Origin: Geodermatophilaceae bacterium URHA0031
Lineage (GTDB): Bacteria; Actinomycetota; Actinomycetes; Mycobacteriales; Geodermatophilaceae
Direction: 5' to 3'
Length of the DNA: 64,000 bases
Assembly: GCA_000620205.1 (NCBI GenBank)
Contig: JHVP01000005.1
Location: 310,001-374,000, forward strand
The notes beneath the pieces are model-generated. The model saw only the letters and a list, made by a program, of their open reading frames with translations, made no database searches and was not told the DNA's origin. The first letter of the stretch is position 1. Each line of letters opens with the position of its first letter. Positions 8,044 to 16,859 of this stretch are shown here, in pieces. The translations under genes and the position numbers were made by a program.

Positions 8044-9387
8044 ATGTCCGCTCCGCGCCGCCGGTCCCCGGTGCGCTGGCGCCGCACGACCGCCGCCGTC
8101 GCGCTCGCCGCCGCGGCGTGGGTGCTCACGCTGGGGGCCACCGTGGCGATCGACGACTTCCCACGGGGCCTGCTCCTGCTGCTGTGCGCCGCCCTGGTCG
8201 CGGCCGGCACGTGGGAGGGGGTCCTGCGCCGGGGCTGGGGGCGCCTGGCCGGCCTCGCCGTCGGCGCAGCGGCCCTGGCGGGCGGGGTCCTGGTGCTGGG
8301 CGACGAGGGGTACCGGCGCAGCCTGCTGCTGCTCGGCCTCGGCGCGCTGGTCTGGCACGCGGCCGCGCGGGCGGCCTTCCGGCCGGACGTCGTCCTCCCC
8401 GCCGCGCCACGACCGCGGCGGCCGGTGGTCGTGGTGAACCCGCGGTCCGGCGGGGGCCGGGCGGACCGGGTCGGGCTCGCCGCCGCCGCCCGGGAGCGCG
8501 GCATCGACGTGCTGGAGCTGCGCCCCGGGGCCGACCTCGAGGCACTGGTGCGGGGGGCGGTCGACGCCGGCGCGGACGCCCTGGGCATGGCCGGCGGCGA
8601 CGGCTCGCAGGCCGTGGTGGCCGCCGTCGCGGCCGAGGCCGGCCTGCCCTACGCGTGCATCCCCGCCGGCACGCGGAACCACTTCGCCGTCGACCTCGGC
8701 GTGGACCGGGACGACGTGGTCGGCGCGCTCGACGCATTCGTCGACGGCGGGGAGCGGCTGGTGGACCTGGCCGAGGTCAACGACCGGGTCTTCGTGAACA
8801 ACGTGTCGCTGGGCGTGTACGCGGAGGCGGTGCAGCACGAGGGCTACCGGGCCGCGAAGCTGCGGACGCTGCTGGACACGGTGGCGGCCTCTCAGGTCCG
8901 GGCCGGCGCCTCGCAGGACCTGCGCTGGACCACCCCGGGCGGTCGCACGCTTCGGGGGGCGACGGTCGTCATGATCAGCAACAACCAGTACCGGCTGGCC
9001 GGTGCCGCCGGAGCGGGCACCCGACCGGCCCTCGACCAGGGCCTCCTCGGGGTGACCGTGCTCGACCCGCCGGTCCGCGGGAGCCGGCGCCGGCGCCGGC
9101 CGTGGCGTCAGTGGGTGACCCCCGACCTCCGGGTCGAGGCGACCCGCCCGGTGCCGGCCGGCATCGACGGCGAGGCCGTCCTGCTCACTCCCCCGGTCGT
9201 CTTCCGGACCCGGCCGGCAGCGCTGCGGGTGCGGATCGCGGCGCAGCACCCCGGCGCCTCCCCGTCGGCGGTCGAGCCGGTCGGCGCCGTCCCGGCGCTG
9301 CGGGCCCTGGTGCGCATCGCCGGCGGGGCCGATCCGCGGCAGCAACCACCGCGGGTGCCCCCGCCGGTCCGGCAACCCGCCCGCTGA
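8044..9387 (+). CDS. Diacylglycerol/sphingosine-kinase-family lipid kinase
   Basis: A 447-residue protein. Three hydrophobic segments occupy residues 15-115. A DAGK catalytic domain follows: [15 protein letters not shown] (about residue 128), the nucleotide loop GMAGGDGSQ (about 181-189) and [10 protein letters not shown] (about 207-216). The C-terminal beta-sandwich carries [14 protein letters not shown] and [10 protein letters not shown]. Family members phosphorylate diacylglycerol or related lipids; the substrate here is not determined. The ATG at 8044 is preceded by GAGGAGG nine bases away, which decides the start over longer upstream frames. The N-terminal membrane helices are an addition to the usual soluble kinase. 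Confidence 0.85.
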   Translation: MSAPRRRSPVRWRRTTAAVALAAAAWVLTLGATVAIDDFPRGLLLLLCAALVAAGTWEGVLRRGWGRLAGLAVGAAALAGGVLVLGDEGYRRSLLLLGLGALVWHAAARAAFRPDVVLPAAPRPRRPVVVVNPRSGGGRADRVGLAAAARERGIDVLELRPGADLEALVRGAVDAGADALGMAGGDGSQAVVAAVAAEAGLPYACIPAGTRNHFAVDLGVDRDDVVGALDAFVDGGERLVDLAEVNDRVFVNNVSLGVYAEAVQHEGYRAAKLRTLLDTVAASQVRAGASQDLRWTTPGGRTLRGATVVMISNNQYRLAGAAGAGTRPALDQGLLGVTVLDPPVRGSRRRRRPWRQWVTPDLRVEATRPVPAGIDGEAVLLTPPVVFRTRPAALRVRIAAQHPGASPSAVEPVGAVPALRALVRIAGGADPRQQPPRVPPPVRQPAR

Positions 9388-9490
9388 CCCGGCGCGCACG
9401 GACCCGTCGACGGCGTCCACCGACGGCCGTAGCGTCGGTGCCCCACGGGGGGCGCGGCGGTGATCGGCCACCCGGACGGCGCGTGGAGAG

Positions 9491-9512
9491 GGCAGAAGTG
9501 GCCACTTCTGCC
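9491..9512. promoter_or_regulatory. Perfect 22-bp palindrome
   Basis: GGCAGAAGTGG is followed immediately by its exact reverse complement, giving a 22-bp perfect inverted repeat with no spacer. It ends 26 bases before the ATG of the DUF6653 gene. A spacerless palindrome fits a dimeric-repressor operator better than a terminator. A related half, TCCACTTCTGC, occurs at about 37312-37322 beyond the P-ATPase stop. The function is inferred from symmetry alone. Confidence 0.5.
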
Positions 9513-9538
9513 CGACACCCGGGAGAGGGGACACCGCC

Positions 9539-10057
9539 ATGACCGTGGACACCCGGCTGGCCCAGGCCTTCGGGCTCGAGGGGGACACCTGGCAGCGCCA
9601 TGCCAACCCGTGGAGCGTCTACACGCGGATCCCCATCCCGACGCTGCTCGCCGGGGCGATCTGGTCCCGCCACCGGCTCGGCTGGTGGTCGGTCGTCCCG
9701 GTCGGGCTGGTGGGCGCGTGGACCGTGGTCAACCCCCGGGCCTTCCCTCCGCCGCGCTCGCTGGACCACTGGGCGTCCCGGGGTGTGCTGGGCGAGACCC
9801 GGTGGGCGCGACGGGACGAGGTGCCCATCCCGCCGAGGCACCGGGTCGCGCCGAACGTGCTCGCCGGCCTCAGTGCCCTGGGGCTGCCGTTCATCGCGCG
9901 GGGTCTCCTCGTGCGGGACGGCTGGATGGTCCTGTTCGGACTGGCGGTCGAGACGGCAGGCAAGACCTGGTTCATCGACCGGATGGCCCTCCTGTTCGAC
10001 GACGTCGCGCCCGGCGGTCCTCAGGCGGCGTGCTCGGGCAGCACGCCGGAGCGGTGA
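9539..10057 (+). CDS. DUF6653 family membrane protein
   Basis: A 172-residue protein resembling DUF6653: HANPWSVYTRIPIPTLL at residues 20-36, HWASRGVLGETRWARRDEV in the middle, and WFIDRMALLFDDV near the C-terminus. Hydrophobic segments (LLAGAIWSRHRLGWWSVVPVGLVGAW, VLAGLSALGLPFIARGLLV) suggest two to four membrane helices. No function is known for the family. The start codon follows a GGGAGAGGGGAC ribosome-like stretch. The last 37 bases overlap the end of the permease gene on the opposite strand. Confidence 0.75.
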   Translation: MTVDTRLAQAFGLEGDTWQRHANPWSVYTRIPIPTLLAGAIWSRHRLGWWSVVPVGLVGAWTVVNPRAFPPPRSLDHWASRGVLGETRWARRDEVPIPPRHRVAPNVLAGLSALGLPFIARGLLVRDGWMVLFGLAVETAGKTWFIDRMALLFDDVAPGGPQAACSGSTPER

Positions 10058-11547
10058 CGCTGGCGGAGCAGGTAGTACGCCAGCCCGGCCAGCGCGATCG
10101 CGCCGATGAAGACGAACGCACCCCACTGCAGGTACCAGTGGTACGGCGGGGTCGCGTTGTAGACCTCGCGCCGGGGCCAGGCGAGGTTGAGCGCCATGCC
10201 GGCGCCCCACAGCACGGCCAGCACGTTCACCGGCAGCCCCCAGCGGCCCAGCGAGAAGTACCGCGCGCCCTCCCGTCCGGCCGGCAGCGGCCAGCGACCG
10301 CGCAGCCGGCTGACCAGCATCGGGACGGTGACCAGCAGGTACGCGAGGTAGATCATCACGACCGCGATGCTGGTGATGGTGGTGAAGATCTGCGGCTGGC
10401 GGATGTTGACCAGCAGGATGCCGATCGACAGCAGGCCGATGAGGACGGCGGGGACGACCGGCGTCTTCCGCCGCGGGTCCACCCGGGCCAGCCGCGCCGC
10501 GAAGGGCAGGTTGTTGTCCCGGGCCATCGCGAACATCATCCGGATGGTCGCCGTGTGCACCGCCAGGCAGCACACCGTGATCGCCACCACGATGCACACC
10601 AGGAACGCCTTCCCCAGCCCGTTCCCGGCGGCCTGGAGCAGCACGTACTGCAGCCCACCGGTCGCCGAGGACAGCTGCGGGTCCCCGAGGTCGTCCACCG
10701 ACATGAGGCCGAACAGCAGGATCAGCCCGCCCAGCACGAAGGACGCCGTGACCGCCCGGAGGACCGCGCGGGGCGCCGTGCGCCGCGCGTCGACCGTCTC
10801 CTCCCCCATCGAGCTGGCGGTGTCGAAGCCGTACATCACGTAGCCGGAGGCCAGCGAGGCGACCAGGAAGGCCCCGAGGTAGCCGAGCTGCTGCCCCTCC
10901 CCCCGGCCGGCGGTGTCGGTGAGGACCTCCACCGGACCCCGGGTGGCGTGCACGGCGAGGATGACGATGATCAGCACGGCCGCGACCAGCTCGATGAAGA
11001 CCCCGGCGCTGTTGATCCGGGCCATCAGCCGGACGCCGAAGGCGTTGACCAGCGTGGTGAAGAGGATCAGCGCGCTGCCCAGCACGACCGCGTTGACGGC
11101 CACGTCGTAGGTGCCCGTGCCGTCCCCGACGACCTGGAAGCCCGACCACAGCTGCGGCAGCGTGATCTGGTAGGCGAGGACGGTCGCCGACAGCGTGACG
11201 ATCGACGCCGTGAGCATCATCCAGCCGGCCATCCAGGCCGTGGTCCGGCTGCCCAGCCGCTTGGTCCAGTTGTAGAGCGAGCCGGCGATCGGGTACCGCG
11301 CGGCCAGCTCGGCGAAGCACAGCGCGACCATCAGCTGGCCGACGAACACCATCGGCCAGGACCACACGTAGGCCGGGCCGCCCGCGCCGAAGCCGAAGTA
11401 GAACAGCTGGAACGTGCCGGTGAGGATGGAGATGTAGCTGACCCCGGCCGCGAAGCTGGCGAACCGGCCGATCCGGCGGTCGAGTTGCTGCTTGTAGCCG
11501 AAGTCCGTCAGGTGCTGATCGCCGTCCTGCTCGATCGATGTGTCCAC
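10021..11547 (-). CDS. APC-family amino-acid permease (GABA/choline permease-like)
   Basis: A 508-residue transporter with about 12 hydrophobic helices. The N-terminal consensus of amino-acid/polyamine/organocation permeases is visible: FASFAAGVSYISILTGTFQLFYFGFGAGGPAY in helix 1 and ALCFAELAARYPIAGSLYNW in helix 2. ASGYVMYGFDTASSMGEETVDARR in the middle is typical of the BAT/GabP-like branch. It likely imports an amino acid or amine using an ion gradient; the substrate cannot be read. The start is GTG at 11545-11547. It shares a divergent 221-base region with the phosphatidyltransferase and overlaps the DUF6653 gene tail to tail. Confidence 0.88.
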   Translation of the reverse strand: MDTSIEQDGDQHLTDFGYKQQLDRRIGRFASFAAGVSYISILTGTFQLFYFGFGAGGPAYVWSWPMVFVGQLMVALCFAELAARYPIAGSLYNWTKRLGSRTTAWMAGWMMLTASIVTLSATVLAYQITLPQLWSGFQVVGDGTGTYDVAVNAVVLGSALILFTTLVNAFGVRLMARINSAGVFIELVAAVLIIVILAVHATRGPVEVLTDTAGRGEGQQLGYLGAFLVASLASGYVMYGFDTASSMGEETVDARRTAPRAVLRAVTASFVLGGLILLFGLMSVDDLGDPQLSSATGGLQYVLLQAAGNGLGKAFLVCIVVAITVCCLAVHTATIRMMFAMARDNNLPFAARLARVDPRRKTPVVPAVLIGLLSIGILLVNIRQPQIFTTITSIAVVMIYLAYLLVTVPMLVSRLRGRWPLPAGREGARYFSLGRWGLPVNVLAVLWGAGMALNLAWPRREVYNATPPYHWYLQWGAFVFIGAIALAGLAYYLLRQRHRSGVLPEHAA

Positions 11548-11768
11548 GGGCCGCCCACGTCCGAGAGGAGAAGAGTCGGGTCACTCTGCTCCGGCGTTCG
11601 GGTCCCTGCCACTCGCGACCGCCGGGCCCGCCCCCGGCCGGCGCGACCGGCCCCGCCACCGGGCCGACGGGACGGGGACGTGGAAAGGTCTGCGGTGCAG
11701 GACACGGCACCCGGCCCGGGACCGTTGGCTGCCCACGATCCCCGACCACAAGAGGCGGTTGGCCGCAG

Positions 11769-12521
11769 GTGTTCCCCTTGAGCCGGCGCCTGGCCGGCAT
11801 GGCCGTGCACCTCTACACCGCGAGCGGTTCGGTGCTGGCGCTGATCATCGTGCTGGCCGCGTTCGACGGGGACGCGGTCACGGCGCTCTGGATCGGCCTG
11901 GCGGCCCTCGTCGTCGACGGCACGGACGGGATGCTCGCCCGTACCGCGCGGGTGAAGGAGACGATCCCCTGGTTCGACGGCGCCCGGCTCGACGACATCG
12001 TCGACTACCTGACCTACGTCTTCGCGCCCGTGGTCCTGCTCTGGACGACGGGGGCGCTGCCGGACGGCGCACCCGGGTGGGTGCTGGCGGCCCTGCCGCT
12101 GCTGGCCTCCAGCTACCAGTTCTGCCGGGTGGACGCCAAGACCGACGACCACACGTTCCTCGGCTTCCCCAGCTACTGGAACGTCGTCGCCTTCTACGCC
12201 ATCGTGCTGGACCTCGAGCGCGTCACCGTCGCGATCATCCTGGTCGTCTGCTCGGTGCTCGTGTTCGTGCCGGTGCGCTACCTCTACCCCTCCCGCACGC
12301 AGGCGTTCCGCTCGCTCAGCCTGGTCCTCACCGCCGTGTGGATCGGCACGTACGCGCTGCTGCTGGTCGAGTACCCGTCGGTGAACCCGCTGGTCGTGGC
12401 CGTGTCACTGGCCTACCTCGGCTACTACCTCGCGGTCAGCGGCTACCTCACGGTCGCCGCCCGGCGCCGGCGGCGCAGCGGGACCCGGGCGGGGACACCG
12501 CTGGACGCCAGCACGACCTGA
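11769..12521 (+). CDS. CDP-alcohol phosphatidyltransferase, phosphatidylcholine-synthase-like
   Basis: About 250 residues with several membrane helices and the CDP-alcohol motif DGTDGMLARTARVKE...FDGARLDDIVD (about residues 47-76). All the aspartates of the DG-x2-AR-x8-G-x3-D-x3-D signature are present. The LDDIVDYLTYVFAP extension and overall length resemble bacterial phosphatidylcholine synthase (Pcs), which joins CDP-diacylglycerol and choline. Choline use is an inference from similarity, and another alcohol is possible. Start choice is uncertain: GTG at 11769 keeps the FPLSRRLAGMAVHLYTASG N-terminus, while ATG at 11799 is ten codons shorter. Neither has a strong ribosome site. Confidence 0.8.
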   Translation: MFPLSRRLAGMAVHLYTASGSVLALIIVLAAFDGDAVTALWIGLAALVVDGTDGMLARTARVKETIPWFDGARLDDIVDYLTYVFAPVVLLWTTGALPDGAPGWVLAALPLLASSYQFCRVDAKTDDHTFLGFPSYWNVVAFYAIVLDLERVTVAIILVVCSVLVFVPVRYLYPSRTQAFRSLSLVLTAVWIGTYALLLVEYPSVNPLVVAVSLAYLGYYLAVSGYLTVAARRRRRSGTRAGTPLDASTT

Positions 12522-12671
12522 CCGCTGGGCTCCGCCGGCCGGAACCGGATCCACCGCGCGACCGTCGTCCAGCCCCTTCCCCGGGAGCGCCCCCGGGTGT
12601 GCGATGGGGGCCCTGCGGGCGGCGACCGCTCGTCGGGTGAGCGAGGCTCCGACTCCTCAGGCGGTGCGCAG

Positions 12672-15455
12672 ATGCCCTCTCCCGGCTCGTGGCTCGGCCT
12701 GGTGGGCCGGCGCAGCGAGTGCGACGCCCTGCTCGAGCTGGTCGCGGCGGCCCGGGCCGGCTCCAGCCGGGTCCTGGTGCTGCGCGGCGAGCCGGGGATC
12801 GGCAAGACGGCCCTGCTGGACTTCCTGGTGGACCGGGCGACGGGGTGCCGGGTGACCCGGGCGGCCGGTGTCGAGTCGGAGATGGAGCTGGCCTTCGCGG
12901 GGGTGCACCAGCTCTGCGCCCCGTTCCAGGACCGGCTGGGCGCGCTGCCCGGCCCGCAGCAGCAGGCGCTCGGCACGGCGTTCGGGCTGCGGCCGGGGCC
13001 GGCACCGGACCACTTCCTGGTCGGGCTGGCGGTGCTGACCCTGCTGTCGGAGGCGGCGGGCGACCGACCGCTGCTCTGCGTGGTGGACGACGCCCAGTGG
13101 CTGGACCAGGCGTCGGCGCAGGCGCTGGGGTTCGTCGCCCGGCGGCTGCAGGCCGACCCCGTGGCGATGGTGGTCGCCGCGCGGGACGGCGTGGCGGCAC
13201 CGCCGTTCCCCGGCCTGCCGAGCCGCACGCTGCCCGGGCTGCGGAGCGCGGATGCGGCGGTGCTGCTGGACGCGGCGGTGACCGGCTCCCTCGACCTCCG
13301 GGTCCGCGACCGGATCGTGGCCGAGAGCCAGGGCAACCCGCTGGCCCTCCTCGAGCTGCCCCGCGGCCTCACCGCGGCGGAGCTGACCTTCGGCGGCGAC
13401 GGCGGTGACGGCGATGCGGCCGCGACCCCGCTGCTGCACCGTCTCGAGCAGGGGTTCCTGCGGCGGGTGCAGCAGCTGCCGGCGCCGTCCCGGCTGCTGC
13501 TGCTCCTCGCCGCGGCCGAACCGGTCGGCGACGTCCCGCTGCTGTGGCGGGGGGTCGAGCGGCTCGGCCTCGGCGCCGACGCGGTGGCCGCCGCCGAGAC
13601 CGCCGGACTGGTCGAGCTGCGGGACCGGGTCCGGTTCCGCCACCCGCTCGTCCGGTCCACGGTCTACCGGTCGGCCGCGCCCGACGACCGGCGGGCCGTC
13701 CACCGGGCCCTGGCCGATGCCACCGACGCCGCCCTGGACCCCGACCGGCGCGCCTGGCACCGCGCCCACGCCGCGGTCGGGCCGGACGAGGCGGTGGCCG
13801 CCGAGCTCGAGCACTCGGCCGGCCGGGCACTGTCCTCCGGTGGGCTGACCGCGGCGGCCGCCCTGCTGGGCTGGTCCGCCGCGCTCACCCCGGACCCGGC
13901 CACCCGGGCACGGCGCTCGCTCGACGCCGCCGGTGCCGACATCGCCGCCGGCGCGTTCGACGCCGCCACCGACGCCCTGGCCACGGCCCGGGTCGGACCG
14001 CTCGCCGAGGCGGACCTGGCCCGGCTGGAGCTGCTCTGCGCGCAGCTGTCCTTCGCCGAGGACCGGGGCAACGAGGCGCTCCCGCTGCTGATGGCCGCCG
14101 CCCGGCGGCTGGAGCCGATCGACGCCGACCTCGCCCGGGACACCTGGCTCGACGCGCTGACCGCCGCGCTGTTCGCCGGCCGGCTGGCCGCCGGCCCGGG
14201 CGCCCGGCAGGTCGCCGCAGGGGTGCGGGCGGCGCCGCCACCGTCCACCCCGCGCAGGCGCGACGCCCTGCTCGCCGGGCTCGCCGTCCTGTCCACCGAC
14301 GGGTACGCCGCCGCGGTCGCACCGTTGCGCCGGGCCGTGGCCGCGTTCGCCGGCGGGGACCTGACCCGGGACGAGGCGCTCGGCTCCGCGTGGCTGGCGG
14401 CGGCCACGGCCGCCTCGCTCTGGGACGACCGGGACTGGGACCTGCTGACCCGCCGGCACCTGCAGCTCGCCCGGGAGGCCGGTGCTCTCGCCGCCCTCCC
14501 GCTGGCCCTGGACACCCGCACCGTCGTGCACCTGTTCACCGGGGACCTGGTCGCAGCGACGTCGCTGGTCCAGGAGTGCCGGTGGACCACGGACGTGACC
14601 GGCAGCGGTCTCGTCCGCTACGGGGAGGTGGGCCTGCTCGCCGTCCGGGGCCGGGCGGACGAGGCCGAACCGGTCATTCGCCGGTGCCTGGACGACGTCG
14701 TGTCCCGCGGCGAGGGCGTCGGGGTGGGCATGGCGCAGTGGGCCCGCGCCGTCCTGTGCAACGGGCTGGGCCGCTACGCGGAGGCGCGCGAGGCCGCGCA
14801 GGAGGCCGCCGCGGACCCGCTGGAGCTCGGTCCGCCGAAGTGGGCGCTGGCCGAGCTCGTGGAGGCCGGGGTGCGCAGCGGGGAGCGGGCGGCAGCGGCG
14901 GCCGCGCTCGAGCAGCTCTCCGCGCTGGCCGGCGCCAGCGGCAGCGACTGGGCGCTCGGCGTGGCCGCGAGCCGGGCCGCCCTGCTGCGCGATGGGACGA
15001 CTGCCGAGGAGCTGCACCGCGAGGCGGTCGAGCGCCTCGGCCGCACCGGGGTCCGCGTCGAGCTGGCGCGCGCCCAGCTGCTCCACGGCGAGTGGCTGCG
15101 GCGGGAGGGGCGGCGGGTCGAGGCGCGCGCCCAGCTGCGGACCGCGCACCAGGCGCTGTCGGCGATGGGCCTGGAGGCGTTCGCGGACCGCGCCCGGCAC
15201 GAGCTGCTGGCCACCGGCGAGACCGTCCGCCGGCGGACCGTGGACGCCCCGGGGGCGCTCACCGCCCAGGAGGCGCACATCGCCCGGCTGGCAGCGCAAG
15301 GGCTCACCAACCCCGAGATCGGTGCCGCGCTGTACGTCAGCCCGCGGACCGTCGAGTGGCACCTGCGCAAGACCTTCAGCAAGCTCGGCGTCCGCACCCG
15401 GCGGGAGCTGCGCAGGTCGCTGCCCGCCCACGACCACCACCCGATCGGCCGCTGA
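12672..15455 (+). CDS. Large ATP-binding LuxR-family (LAL) transcriptional regulator
   Basis: A 927-residue regulator. The N-terminus is an AAA-type ATPase with Walker A RGEPGIGKTALL at residues 38-49 and Walker B LLCVVDDAQWLD near residue 137. The middle is alanine-rich helical repeat, typical of TPR-like signal-sensing regions. The C-terminus has a LuxR helix-turn-helix (LTAQEAHIARLAAQGLTNPEIGAAL...SPRTVEWHLRKTFSKLGV, about residues 860-915). LAL/MalT-type proteins activate transcription after binding a ligand and ATP. The ligand is unknown. The downstream neighbour, 135 bases away in the same direction, is an epoxide hydrolase, a plausible but unproven target. The ATG at 12672 begins just before the conserved LGLVGRRSE motif. 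Confidence 0.9.
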   Translation: MPSPGSWLGLVGRRSECDALLELVAAARAGSSRVLVLRGEPGIGKTALLDFLVDRATGCRVTRAAGVESEMELAFAGVHQLCAPFQDRLGALPGPQQQALGTAFGLRPGPAPDHFLVGLAVLTLLSEAAGDRPLLCVVDDAQWLDQASAQALGFVARRLQADPVAMVVAARDGVAAPPFPGLPSRTLPGLRSADAAVLLDAAVTGSLDLRVRDRIVAESQGNPLALLELPRGLTAAELTFGGDGGDGDAAATPLLHRLEQGFLRRVQQLPAPSRLLLLLAAAEPVGDVPLLWRGVERLGLGADAVAAAETAGLVELRDRVRFRHPLVRSTVYRSAAPDDRRAVHRALADATDAALDPDRRAWHRAHAAVGPDEAVAAELEHSAGRALSSGGLTAAAALLGWSAALTPDPATRARRSLDAAGADIAAGAFDAATDALATARVGPLAEADLARLELLCAQLSFAEDRGNEALPLLMAAARRLEPIDADLARDTWLDALTAALFAGRLAAGPGARQVAAGVRAAPPPSTPRRRDALLAGLAVLSTDGYAAAVAPLRRAVAAFAGGDLTRDEALGSAWLAAATAASLWDDRDWDLLTRRHLQLAREAGALAALPLALDTRTVVHLFTGDLVAATSLVQECRWTTDVTGSGLVRYGEVGLLAVRGRADEAEPVIRRCLDDVVSRGEGVGVGMAQWARAVLCNGLGRYAEAREAAQEAAADPLELGPPKWALAELVEAGVRSGERAAAAAALEQLSALAGASGSDWALGVAASRAALLRDGTTAEELHREAVERLGRTGVRVELARAQLLHGEWLRREGRRVEARAQLRTAHQALSAMGLEAFADRARHELLATGETVRRRTVDAPGALTAQEAHIARLAAQGLTNPEIGAALYVSPRTVEWHLRKTFSKLGVRTRRELRRSLPAHDHHPIGR

Positions 15456-15590
15456 CCCGGCGGCCCGCACTCCTCTGGCGGGACGGCGCGGACCAGGGGA
15501 TCTCCCGGGTCCGATCACGGGTGGACCGCGGGAAGGTGACCGGAGACGTGCGCAGGTCGACCGCAGTCCACCGAGGAGAAGGAGGTCGTC

Positions 15591-16802
15591 ATGACCACCA
15601 CCGTGGAGTCCGGAGTCGGGATCCGCCCCTTCCACGTCGACGTGCCGGACGAGGCCCTGCAGGACCTCCGCCGACGCATCGCCGCCACGCACTGGCCCGA
15701 CCGGGAGACCGTCCGCGACCACTCCCAGGGTGTGCCGCTGGACATGGTGCAGCGGCTCGCCCGGCACTGGGCGACCGACTACGACTGGCGCGCGTGCGAG
15801 TCCAGGCTCAACGCGCTGCCGCAGTTCGTCACGTCCATCGACGGGCTGGACATCCACTTCCTGCACGTCCGGTCCCGCCACGAGGACGCGCTGCCGCTGG
15901 TGGTCAACCACGGCTGGCCGGGGTCGGTCATCGAGCAGCTGAAGATCATCGACCGGCTGACCGACCCCACGGCGCACGGGGGGACGGCCGCGGACGCCTT
16001 CCACGTGGTGGTCCCGTCGATGCCCGGCTACGGGTTCTCGGGCAAGCCGACCAGCACCGGGTGGGGGCCTGAGCGGATGGGCCGGGCCTGGGCGGAGCTG
16101 ATGCAGCGGCTGGGCTACGAGCGGTACGTCGCCCAGGGCGGCGACTGGGGTGCCTTCGTCATGGACCAGATGGGCCTGCAGGCCCCCGCGGGGCTGCTCG
16201 CCGTGCACACCAACATGCCGGCCACGGTCCCCGCGGACGTCGACGCGGCGCTGGCGGCCGGCGACCCGCCGCCCGCTGGTCTCTCGGCCGAGGAGCGCCG
16301 GGCCTACGACCAGCTGGTGCGGACGTTCGCCCAGGTGGAGTACGCGAAGTACATGGCGGCGCGGCCGCAGACGCTGTACGGCATCGCCGACTCACCCGTC
16401 GGCCTGGCCGCCTGGCTGCTGGACCACAACGACGCCGACGACCAGCCGGCCGCCGCCGTCGTCGCCGCGCTGGACCGGACCACCAGCACCACCGGCGAGC
16501 TGACCCGGGACGAGGTCCTGGACAACATCACCCTCTACTGGCTGACCAACACCGGGGTCTCCGCCTCCCGCCTGTACTGGGAGTACCGGGGCGGCTTCTT
16601 CGACGCCAAGGGCGTGACCATCCCCGTGGCCATCACCGTGTTCCCCGGTGAGCAGTACCAGGCGCCACGGAGCTGGGCCGAACAGGCCTACCCCGGCCTC
16701 GTCTACTACCACCAGGTCGACCGGGGCGGCCACTTCGCGGCGTGGGAACAGCCCCAGCTCTTCGCCGAGGAGCTCCGCGCGGCCTTCCGCTCGCTGCGCT
16801 GA
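15591..16802 (+). CDS. Epoxide hydrolase (EHN/alpha-beta hydrolase), copy 1
   Basis: A 403-residue protein with the epoxide hydrolase N-terminal domain (IRPFHVDVPDEALQDLRRRIAATHWPD) followed by an alpha/beta hydrolase fold. The oxyanion motif HGWPGS is near residue 107 and the nucleophile aspartate lies in QGGDWGAFV (about 185). The catalytic histidine is in DRGGHFAAWEQP near the C-terminus. Such enzymes open epoxides to diols. The ATG is preceded by GAGAAGGAGG. It is paralogous to the convergent gene at 16860-18110, and both end at a shared perfect hairpin. Confidence 0.92.
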   Translation: MTTTVESGVGIRPFHVDVPDEALQDLRRRIAATHWPDRETVRDHSQGVPLDMVQRLARHWATDYDWRACESRLNALPQFVTSIDGLDIHFLHVRSRHEDALPLVVNHGWPGSVIEQLKIIDRLTDPTAHGGTAADAFHVVVPSMPGYGFSGKPTSTGWGPERMGRAWAELMQRLGYERYVAQGGDWGAFVMDQMGLQAPAGLLAVHTNMPATVPADVDAALAAGDPPPAGLSAEERRAYDQLVRTFAQVEYAKYMAARPQTLYGIADSPVGLAAWLLDHNDADDQPAAAVVAALDRTTSTTGELTRDEVLDNITLYWLTNTGVSASRLYWEYRGGFFDAKGVTIPVAITVFPGEQYQAPRSWAEQAYPGLVYYHQVDRGGHFAAWEQPQLFAEELRAAFRSLR

Positions 16803-16805
16803 CCG

Positions 16806-16840
16806 CCGGTGGCTCCCGGGCCAGGCCCGGGAGCCACCGG
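16806..16840. terminator. Bidirectional terminator between the two epoxide hydrolase genes
   Basis: CCGGTGGCTCCCGGGCC at 16806-16822 is followed, after one base, by its exact reverse complement at 16824-16840. This 17-bp stem is perfect. It lies 3 bases past one stop and 19 bases before the other, so it suits both convergent genes. There is no T-run, which is usual in high-GC actinobacteria. Confidence 0.85.
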
Positions 16841-16859
16841 TCTCGTGGTCAGGAACCCC

